From contig CAJNOJ010000031.1 of the NCBI GenBank assembly GCA_905250025.1, positions 248,001-312,000 on the forward strand: 64,000 bases of DNA, read 5' to 3'. The stretch's first letter is position 1. Every line of letters begins with the position of its first letter. This document shows positions 1 to 10,158 of this stretch, piece after piece. Position numbers and translations under genes: made by a program. The notes beneath the pieces are model-generated. The model saw only the letters and a program-made list of their open reading frames with translations, was not told the origin of the DNA and searched no databases. Origin of the DNA: Adineta ricciae. Taxonomy: Eukaryota > Rotifera > Eurotatoria > Adinetida > Adinetidae.

Positions 1-1284
1 TGTCTTTGCGCTTCTTTGACTCACGCACATCTACATGCATGAAACGCTCGATAGTTACTTATCGGATTCATCAAACCATCAAAAAGAAATGGGTGGTCGG
101 CAATTATTGACAACACACACAATGAAGGACAGGAAGCGAAGATTATTTTATTATAATCATCATTCATTCATCCAAATGTAAACTACCAATGAGTGGAATG
201 AACAGATGCGTGACAAATCAATATCTACCTATACGTGTATCTATATCAATTGCTCGATTTCAACGTATCTTACATTCAGATCGATCAAGATAAATAACAT
301 TGCTCATTCTTCGTTCGTATATTTATTTATCTGAAATTTCGCATGTTATATGACTTCATATGAACAGATAGATATTATTCTTTCCGTATTTACTTTATTT
401 CTCTTTCTCTCTTTTTTCTTCTTTAATCGTTATTGATGATACTTAATCCTTTCCTACATCACTTTACAACGATGCAATGAAATCTGAGTCGCTTTGATGT
501 GTTCAATCTCCTGGTGTGATCCTAATATCTTGAGTACATATTGATGCAATGTTCGTTCTATTCTGGAATTTATTTCCTTCAAGTGTTACTGTTCACCATT
601 CATTCTTTTCGAATATGTCAAAGTCAAATGAACATTTCTGATTAATTTTTCAAGTGTTTTTCCTCTCTATGCAGACATAAGATTGATTTCGAGCGTATCA
701 AGATATCAATTGTTAGAAAAACAAAAATATCTTTCAATGTGTGAGAAAGATAATCATTCTTCGCAGTTCAATAAGATAAACACAACTACACCCAAACAAC
801 AATAATGATGAACGGATGAACAGATGAGAACTAATTCGACAAACAATAGATGAACGAAGAGAGAATGACTAAGAAGCGTCGTGAAGGGCGCGTCATTCAA
901 TCTTTTGTTAAACAATCGAGATATAAACTTGAATTCGAATGTGAAATTCCATATGGAATAAGAATTTAATTTGAAAAAGTCAATGTATATTTTCTTTATT
1001 CAGATACGTTTGTGTACAATCAACAATTGTGAATAGAATACACTCGAAGATAAGCTTATTTTTCTATGAAATATGATCTTGTATTAGATGAGTTCTCCTA
1101 TGGATGAGAAGACAAAAGAGACAAACAATTTCACGCGATTGTATCAATATGATAAGATGTTTAATGGAGAGATTTTGACTTCTATTGTAAGTTTAATAGT
1201 CAACGTTGATAATAAAAAACGAAGATACAATTGAGATTAAGAAAGAAAATCAAATCAATGCTGTTTGTAATACTTGTTGGTTCT
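1..1284. other. gene-free flank downstream of the ATPase
   Basis: No open frame with exon-like features or recognisable protein similarity was seen on either strand. The tract is AT-rich with pyrimidine runs (for example near 400-425). It probably holds the 3' untranslated end of the minus-strand ATPase and intergenic DNA. Confidence 0.5.
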
Positions 1285-4200
1285 TTACCAGGCAATTCTG
1301 GCGATAAAACAACGCGGAAACTTGCGAATACACAGTTTTCTCAGCTCATCAATAATTAACCATGACATACCGAATCCTAATGTTGGCATAACATATTTTA
1401 CAGGAACAGGACCTGTGCTGAAAACTTGATTAAACCATGCTACTTGTGTAATTAGCAATTGAACACCAGCCGAGATAATCATAGCGCCAAAAACATACCA
1501 ATTTCTACCTTTGCCCCAGAATGGATTGTGCTCGAAGATCGATGTATATCGTGTGCGTGTTGCAAAATAGTTAAAGAATTGAAATAAACAAACCGAACAA
1601 TAGTAAACTGATTGAGCGACATATGTCATTGTTATTAATTCATCATTTGTGTATGGAGTTTTGGGATCAATGCCAAAATTCTCAAAGGTAAACATGAAGG
1701 AATAAAATGGTACACCTTTGTCAATCCAGTAATAACAGAAGCAGAAGAATCCAGTGAAGCATTCGAAATTACCAACGAACATGTAAGCATGGAAAAGCAA
1801 TTTGAGATTTAATAAATGATCTTTCGAACGAATTGATGGTGCGCGGGACATGATATCGCGCTCAGGTTTTTCTGTTACCATAGCCAGTGACATAAACACA
1901 TCTAAAAAATTGGATTAATAGTAAGATAGTTGCCAAGAATTTTCTATGAACGTACCATTAACCATACAGAAGACAGTGGCAAGAAATGCGGACAATGCCA
2001 ACGGCATTCCAAACCATAGATTGAAAAACACAGGCCAGATCTGTGACCATGAACCTATGAAGTAATCAAATGTAAAAGAAAGAATATCGACGTACAAATG
2101 TCAACTTACCACCAGGTAGTAAGTATATAGCAACTTTCTTCAAATTGTCACTTAATAAACGACCAGTTTCGATGGCTTGAATGATTGATGCGAAATTATT
2201 ATCTAGAAGAACCATATCACCTGCTTCTTTTGATACTTCAGTTCCGGATTGCATGGCAACACCCAGATGAGCACATTTCAATGCAGGCGCATCATTCGTA
2301 CCATCGCCGGTTACAGCAACAATCTCAGCTCGTCGTTGAAATTCGGTCACTATACGTAATTTTTGTTCGGGCGATGTTCGTGCAAATACAAGTTCTTGAT
2401 GCGATAACACCCAGTCCCACATGAAATCGTCCATATGATTGATTTCGGCACCGGCGACGACAACTGCGTATGGAATGTATTCCATTTTCTCGGTGGGTTC
2501 AATATCTGTTTCAGGTTCTTTCACTTGATTTTTACATGAAGCCCAAGCTCGTTTATACCAAGGTACCTTTTGAATTTTAGCACTTTTACCGGTGGCCGAT
2601 GCTCGTCGTATCATTTCCTTAGCGTTGTTTGAAAGAGAATCGGTTCGTTTTGCTTCACCAGGTGGATGCTGTTGGATTAATCGATCATTACGATACAGAT
2701 TCAATACCGGTTCATCGTTTGCATTTCTTTCTAATTTGAACGTATCAACACCATTCATATCGGCAATTTCTGGTGTTAGGATATGAACTTGTTTAGCAAT
2801 TGCCTTCGCTGTTGTTGGATGATCACCAGTGACCATTGCAACACGAATCTGAGCACGACGTGCTTTCAGCACAGCATCAGGTACTTCAGGTCGAGGTGGA
2901 TCGAGCAAAGAGAAAAGACCGGCAAAACAGTAGTTGTTCGATGGAAATCCACAAAGATCTTCCTCGTTGTCTGACGAATTTGATCGTTGTTTGTTTTTGT
3001 AAGCTTCGATCATTTCGTCAAATTGTTGCCGTGTGATTCTTTGTTGACACATAGCAATAACACGATTACCATTCTTGCCTAATTCTTCTTGTCGGCCAAA
3101 TATAGTCTTTTTTATTTCACTATCTAACAGTGCAACTTGATCGTTGTTCTTTTTGTAAGTTGAGCATCGTTGAATGACGATATCCGGTGCACCCTTCAAT
3201 GTTAATAAAACTGTTCGATTGCATTCCGGAATTGAAGGATCAGTTGATTCCAATTGATTGGCTGAGATCATGAATTTATTGGATGAGTTGAATGGTAACA
3301 CTTTTAATCGAGGATTAACATCTCGAACTTTGTCAATATCCAGGAAACATCGATCGTTGCAAAGGTTATAAAGTGCTGTATCAGCAGCATCACCGACAAC
3401 ACGTAATTCACTTTTCATTTTTGAAATGTCTTGTCCAATCTGTGCATCTTGGACTATTTGAGTTTCAGCGTTGTTACAAAGCGCTGCACCAAGTAAGAGA
3501 TCTCGGAAAGCTTCAATTTTGATTTCACTGGCATCCGATGATAGTTCTTTTCCTCTGTGTACTGGTGCGGCGGGTTGTGGTTGACCGATACTACCAGTTG
3601 ATAATTTTCGTACCATTGTTGCTGCATCAACAGAGAGTCGACGAACTGTTTCAATAGCACCAGATGAAAGTCGACGAATTGTTTGAAGGATGGTTTCTTC
3701 CTTTGTTGGTTCTATTTGAGGTAGAGGAACTTTGTAGGTACTATCCACATCCCATAGGATATGTGTTACTGTCATTTTGTTTTGTGTCAATGTACCAGTT
3801 TTATCTGTAGCAATAACCGAAACAGAATTGAAAGTTTCAACAATTTGTAAACTTTTCACCAATACACGCTGTCGATACATTTGCTTAGCAACAATCGTGA
3901 GTACTAAAGCGCACGGAAAGGCATGACAAAAATTGATTTTTAACGGTATATCTACTTACCGAGAGTAACAGCTGATGGTAAACCGACGGGTAAAAAGCCA
4001 ACAATCATACCAATTGAATTGACAATGTTGGCATTGTATGAAACAAATCCATAATGATCACGATTCAGCCATGATGCCCATGTTATCCACAAGATGATGA
4101 TAGCTGTTATTGTAGACAAGACGACGAACAGAACGAAGCGATTGACTTCACGATGGAGACCAGTTACAGCATCACCAGAACTTCCTCGTGTTAATTTCGA

Positions 4201-5075
4201 CATTTTACCTAAGACACTATCATCGCCTGTGGCAATGACTACAGCTTCACCTGTACCTTGCTCGACCATGGATGAATAAAAGCCAATATTTGACGATTCC
4301 ATAAAAGTTGTACTAGTACAACGAACGGTTGCCGAAACGGGCTTTGATTCACCGGTCAATTCGGATGTGTTTACCTAATGGAAAAAAAAACAAAAATTTT
4401 AATTTTTAAACGCTGAAATTTTCCTGCGAAATCTACTTTGAGACCATCACAGGATATGAATCGACAATCAGCTGGTAGTTTGTCACCCATTCGAATCAAA
4501 ACAATGTCTCCTGGTACGAGTTCTGTTGCGACAATTTGTTGTTCCCTTCCGTCACGTCGTACTGTGGTCAATGTTGGTAACAGTTTTGAGAATGCTGCCA
4601 CGATTTTAATCGATTTCAATTGTTGATATACATTGAGAATCGAATTACATGTGATAACCAAGATGAGAACAATACCTAAGGCCAAATTGGTAATCGAGGG
4701 ATTGGGTTCACCGAAAGGTTTGTAGGCTAGAAAAGCCAAAACACCAGCAAACCAAAGAATGCAATTGAATCCCATGAACAATTCTTTGAACAATAGCCAG
4801 AGATAAAATGGTTGTTTTGGCGGCGTCAATTTGTTTTCGCCATACTGAGCACGGACTTCAGGTACGAAATCATCCGATAAACCTGTTCGCGGATCAGTAT
4901 GAAAACGTTTGAAAACATCTTCCAGTGGAATAATATGAACATCTTGATCAAGACGAGATTTGTCCACTGTTGCCCATAAATCGATTGCTGAATCTTGTCG
5001 TGATGGTCCCTGTCTATGAGGGGTATGACTTTTGTCATGGATGTCTTCATCAAGTTGTATACCTTGATTATCCAT
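1285..5075 (-). CDS. P-type (P2C, Na+/K+-ATPase-like) cation ATPase, divergent
   Basis: Five coding exons join in frame: 5075-4437, 4374-3960, 3903-2110, 2054-1956 and 1901-1285, giving 1187 residues. Seen: the actuator motif TGES (about residues 220-223), the phosphorylation motif DKTGTLTQN (Asp about 385), the nucleotide-site KGAP, the hinge TGDGTNDAP, and hydrophobic segments before TGES, before the P domain and through the C-terminal third. By family it should pump cations across the plasma or an internal membrane using ATP. It is longer than animal Na+/K+-ATPase alpha (about 1020 residues) because of inserts after the phosphorylation site and in the cytoplasmic loop. The first insert carries three RRLS/RKLS motifs 11 residues apart. 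Ion-site residues differ: TM4 reads LPVGLP where Na+/K+ pumps have VPEGL, the TM5 Glu looks like Gln, and only one of the two TM6 Asp is kept. Ion specificity is therefore unknown. Fungal or protist alkali-cation ATPases are an alternative affiliation. The start is the first ATG and has a plausible N-terminus. Confidence 0.85.
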
Positions 5076-6808
5076 GATGATGTATTCGGTTCGATTTCAC
5101 TTCTTGCACTTTCGAATGTATACTTATGTATGTGAGTTTATATATATATATACAGTCGTGATAGGCAGCAAAATTTCAATCTATACTCAATCAGAAAAGA
5201 AAAACAATTGTTAAAGGTAAATTTTGTGTATTTTTAACTAAGTACTCACAAAGGTTAAAAAATCCGATAGTCAGAAAGATGTTCTATGGATAAATTGCAA
5301 TATATTTACATTGTGCTGCATGAAAAACGTATACCTGATTGAAAAGAAATCTTAGTAATGCTTTCTACCCATTCCCTTTCTTATGTGACTGCCCATTATT
5401 AATTGTCGTCATCATGTAAGCTCTGTTTTTCTCCTTCAATCAAAATCCTACGTAGTGGTATTTCATATTTTTTGTCTTTCATTAAATATCTTTTTTTCAA
5501 TCTTGTTCATAAAACATCTATTGAAGAATATTACCTTGACAACCAAGATTTCAGAACTGTTCAAGCCTTCTAAGAAGACTTCTCATAAATGGAATTCGAA
5601 CAGTTTTATCGAAAATCTTAAAAAGCGGACGGTGTTTATCGTGTGAATCAAATGAATAGAATATTTTCTTTTGTATTTCTCAGGCGGTGATCATATGATC
5701 TGAATCAATTCAGTACATAACAAGATCTCTATATAGGAATACTTGCTGTGTACTGCTTTGCACTCGTTTGTAATTATATTTTTGACATCACATGCAACTG
5801 GATGAATAAGTGGAATCGAGTGATCAGTGTTTACTTGTTTGGTTATATTTATAGACTTTATTCGCGTAGAAAAAACGAACGATCCTTTCAATGTTTGCTT
5901 TCTTTCATACTCAAACAAGTACATCCAGAAAGAAACAAAAAGTACATCATATACCCAAAACTTCATTAATACCGTTTCGCAAAGGAGATTATTGACCGAA
6001 GCTACACAATTGCTTCTCGGTATATAGATGACTTATATACTCTATTTTCATTATTTTCAAGGAGCTGATTACAAAAGCAGTAATACAAACAAACTACACA
6101 TTCTCTTCGTTCGAATCATCTTCTAATCAGAAGTATTTTTCAGTTTAAGAAAATATTATCGATGTCAAAATGCCCCAATAAGACATAGAAATCACTGGTT
6201 ATTCATGAAAACATTCAATTTCACAAAAGATAAACTGTAGAAGATCTCATAAATCGCAACAAGAACGAATAGTATTTATCGTGTTGATAAAGTTCATTGT
6301 AATCATAATATTGTACTTATATCTATGCGTGCAAATTTTATAGTTCTTATCGTACTTATTTCGTATTATTTATCGTAAAATTCTTCTATTTTACTTTCGA
6401 ACATCATGTTCTTAATTTGTCTCTCTCCATCGATATTTCTGTACTGTGAACGAAAATATTCGTGAAGATCCAAATTTGAATTAGTTTTACTCGATGATCA
6501 GGAGTTTTATTCAGTAATTGCACGTTGGAATAAATACAATACATACATTGAAAAGAAATTCAAATAAGAATGAATCACATTTGATCAAAAACACATACTG
6601 AAAAGTAGCAACGAAAAAACAAATCAGGACAATTGTTTACTGGAACTTGGCCGGAATGATGAATTAACCAAATTCGATTAAAACCAAAACAAACAAAAAA
6701 ATATAATAAATTAATCAAAACATGCGAATAGAAGAACATTTAAATATGTACGATGGAAAAATAACTATGAACTGAATCGAATTTCTACTGATACGACATG
6801 AATTACGA
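5076..6808. other. intergenic between ATPase start and syntaxin 3' end
   Basis: This should hold the promoter and 5' UTR of the minus-strand ATPase (right after 5075) and the 3' UTR of the minus-strand syntaxin (up to 6808). A short TA run lies near 5138-5152. Small open frames at 5455-6027 lie in both orientations, have AT-driven composition and show no family resemblance, so I do not call them genes. Confidence 0.45.
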
Positions 6809-7936
6809 TTATTTTTTTGCGACTCCAAAGTATATGCCAAGAATTAATGCGATAATGACAATGATTGTGATTAAGATTCCGATAAGAATAATCTTCTTAC
6901 GTCGAGCTGCAGACTAAAATAAAATCAAATGAAATCTTTCCAAAAATTCATTCGAAAGAATCTACTTGATAAGTAACAGCTTGTTTCAACTGTCGATTAC
7001 CAGTATCAACGTGTGCTTCAGTTTCAACGACATTGTTTTCGATATTATCTAAATCGGATCAACTTTTGCGTATTATTTACACAGACAGAAGATATTTTCG
7101 CTGACTCACCGATGATTTCACCGTGTTCATGTACAAGTTTAGCAACATCTTTAAATAATTCATTCACTTCGATGATATTCGTCTAGAAAAACATCAAATG
7201 ATTGATTTATTTCTCTCGAAAGGCAAAATTCGATTTTTACTTCTAATTGTCGTAGTTGACTGTCACGTTCTTGTATAGCTCGTGCATCTGCTTCTTGTTC
7301 CATAGGTATAACAACTTGTTGTTGATAGGGCGTGTTTGTGAAAGCTACATTGTCTACGCCGTTTGAATCGTGCATACTATGTTTTCTGAATGAAGCTGAG
7401 CGAGCTCGTTCAAGACTAGCTTTTTCTTTTTGAGCACCAAGACGTTGTAATTCTTGAAAACGATTAATTAGTTTCATGTACTGTTGAGATAATGTTTTGG
7501 TTAAGTTTTCTTTATGTCTCTGAAAATGATGAATGAAATTCGTGCTGTGATTAATATATGAACAAATGTTTCGCGTACTCGATCGTCTTCATTTCTAACC
7601 GGAGTAGATTGAAGTTGCTCGAAAGCGCGATTTGTCTGCTGAACCAATGTTTTCATTTCATTTTGTAAATGAAGACTAAGAAGAAAAAAAAACAATGCAT
7701 CAGTACTAAATCTTATTGAGATTGTTTTTGACTTACTAACGATCTCGCAATGGTTCAGAATCGTCTGATGTTCCAATCTTCTGAATGAGGCTTTCAAGTT
7801 CGCTGACTAGAAATTCATTCGATGAAAACAATTAGAAAGCAAACGGGTTTTGATTGAAACGTACTGTTGTTCTTGATCTTTGAAATATTAGTTGTTATCG
7901 CATTATTTATTCGTTGGAAATCACTGGCACTTGACA
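6809..7936 (-). CDS. syntaxin-7/12-like Qa-SNARE with His at the zero layer
   Basis: Endosomal t-SNARE of the STX7/STX12 (Pep12, Avalanche) type, which drives fusion of endosomal membranes. Coding exons are 7936-7865, 7806-7737, 7675-7579, 7519-7241, 7182-7110, 7048-6966 and 6913-6809. With the A supplied by an upstream exon ending at 7991, they give 259 residues (human STX7 has 261). Seen: an N-terminal Habc region (SASDFQRINN onward), a linker, the SNARE motif (RDSQLRQLE .. HEHGEIIDNIENNV), and a C-terminal anchor from KKIILIGILI ending GVAKK. The initiator ATG appears split by an intron: A at the end of the upstream exon (donor GTGAGT at 7990) and TG at 7936-7935. No in-frame ATG lies upstream in that exon before a stop. 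The position normally held by the zero-layer Gln (HEQG in STX7) is His, codon 7125-7123. The family call is firm; STX7 versus STX12 is not resolvable. Confidence 0.9.
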
Positions 7937-7984
7937 CTAAAAGATGAACGAAATGAAGGAAAAGCATGATTTACTTAGAATTTA

Positions 7985-8570
7985 ACTCACTCTCTGACGA
8001 TTGAGTAAAGAATTCAAAAAATAAATATAAATCTACAAGTCAAAATTCTTCGTGAGAGTTGATCAAATGTACGACGATACGAAAGATAGTGTTCATCTCA
8101 TTCAAGGAAAACTATAAGTATTAGAATTCTGTCCAAATACTTACATTTAATATTCTATACTATTTTCATGACAAATTCGAACTGTATGCGTATGATTTAG
8201 CTAAATGCAACCTGATAGTATTTAACATTTATTAAAAAAACTCTTCATTTTATGTTATTGTTGACTCATATCATAAAAACCTGCCTGCCCACACATCGAC
8301 TGATGATTCATCTTTCGCTATAGCCCTGATCGTCTATAGATGTCACTGTTATTACTCATAAATAAAAGAGAAACGATTTTAATGTTAAAGTTCATCGAAA
8401 ATTAATGATTTTTCCTTTCTAATTTCTGTTAAATATTACTTAGAAGAATTCACCAATCGCAACGAATGTCTTTCATCTCAATCAACACACAGGAGTCATT
8501 CAGTTACTCATCTAGTTATTACGTTATTGAACCCAAAGCGCCATTTGAAACGAGGGACATAAACAACTAA
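7985..8570. promoter_or_regulatory. head-to-head intergenic region, syntaxin / SMNDC1
   Basis: About 570 bases separate the divergent syntaxin (-) and SMNDC1 (+) genes, so both promoters should lie here. The exon fragment ending at 7991 (donor GTGAGT) is the putative 5' UTR exon of syntaxin. No further motif was recognised. Confidence 0.4.
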
Positions 8571-9949
8571 ATGGATACTGGAGATTTAAACTTACCCGCT
8601 TATAAATACCAACTTGAACAAGTAAGTCGATCGATTCTTATCATTCTAATCTGGCTCCATCCCGTTGTTTTTAGGTCGAATTAGCATTAAAAGCAAAACC
8701 AGATGATCCCGAGTTACTCAAACTCAAGCAAGATCTTGAAGTAAGATTTGTTTTCTTCACTCAACTAACCAAAAATCACATTTTTTTTCTACTCAGGAAG
8801 TCATTCAAATAACAGCTGAATTACTTGGCTGTGATCCATCGATTTTGGATTCCGATGAAGCAGCTGCATCTTCGTCTGCCAATTATAGTGAAGCAGCATC
8901 GTCAAGTTACGCATCAGCAGCACAATCTAGCAATGCCGCTTCTTCATCATCAACTCGTACAGCTATTAAGTGGAAAACAGGTGATCGATGTTTAGCACCG
9001 TGGAATGAAGATGGAAAGTATGTGTTAACATTTTCTCACTAAGAAATCACAATCATTTCCGTAAGATAAATAAGACAAATTCCCTCGAAAACAAAACACG
9101 TGAAAGTATTTTCGTAGGGAAAATGAGAAGATGAACTATACAATAAAAAATGTCTTGGACTCTGGAGATAATATCATAAACACGTTTTGTTACTTGTGGG
9201 AAAATATTATCTGAAAAGAACATCGAGAAGTAAGTTCAAGATGAAGCAACAAGAGAGAGCGCATGATGTCTTCTCAGAAATAATAGATTCACGCAGTTTG
9301 GGTTTATTACTGATGGATAATAAGTTATTGTACGATTTGCTTTTCTATAGGTATTATGAATGTACAATTGACGATGTACTTGATGATGGGACATGCACAA
9401 TTGTCTTCGATGGATTTGAATCAGCACCATTAACGGTTGTTCGAGTATGTATTGGAAATTTCCTTTGTAATGGAAGGAAACCATTGCCTTTGGTTTCGTT
9501 TAGGTTTCAAAATTAAAACCATTCGATCGAACACGGCCAGATTCTAGTGGATTTCGATCTGCTGCTAATCGAGCTAAAACAAAGTAAGAATTGTTCAGAA
9601 GAAAATTGTTTTTTTTTAACAGCATGTTTTACTTTCTAGACGTGAATTAGAACAACGTTTACGCGAACTCAAACGTAAGAAGAAAGATAAGAAACTAGCA
9701 AAATTAAAAGAAGCCAATGAAGAAAGTGAAAAAGATAAAAAGCGATGGACTGATTTCAACACAAAAGTATGTTTGAGCTCTTCAATCTATGAATTATACC
9801 GATCTCTCATTTTATAGCTTACTAGCCGAACATGGAAAGGTGTCGTTTCAAAATCAATGGTCAAAACGGATAAACGAGCTGAGCAATTGCGTGGTACAAC
9901 TAACGGTTATTTAGTTTCTAGTTATAAACCAGCTCAACCACGACCATAG
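8571..9949 (+). CDS. SMNDC1: survival-of-motor-neuron-related splicing factor 30 (SPF30/SMNDC1)
   Basis: Nuclear spliceosome-assembly factor that binds symmetric dimethyl-arginine on Sm and other splicing proteins through a Tudor domain. Exons are 8571-8621, 8675-8740, 8797-9017, 9351-9444, 9504-9583, 9640-9766 and 9818-9949, all in phase, giving 256 residues (human has 238). Seen: an N-terminal helical part (YKYQLEQVELALKAKP, DLEEVIQITAELL), a Ser/Ala-rich linker, a Tudor domain (IKWKTGDRCLAPWNEDGKYYE .. FDGFES, about residues 96-145), and a Lys-rich coiled segment (KRKKKDKKLAKLKE) ahead of a basic tail, the same order as in human. After the last cage aromatic the usual GYGN reads GFES. The third intron (9018-9350) is unusually long for this window. 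An AATAAA lies at 10067-10072. The DLAT gene follows after only 209 bases. Confidence 0.9.
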
Positions 9950-10158
9950 ACTTGTTTTTTTTCTGTGTAAAATCTGCGCCAGCGATCTTCGGATTCTTGT
10001 CTTGTCATTTTTCGTTTTGCGTCTGAATGTAATCTTATATATGTGAGGAAAATAAGAGAAAACATGAATAAAACGATGTTTATCTACCATTCTAGATATC
10101 TCTTGGATTGATTTGAATTCGTGTGGAGAATAACGACGGCTGCTTCAGAAGAAAAACC

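Noticed and set aside
5455-6027. Overlapping small open frames on both strands between the ATPase and syntaxin.
   Set aside because: AT-driven composition, no family motifs, and frames in both orientations over the same bases.
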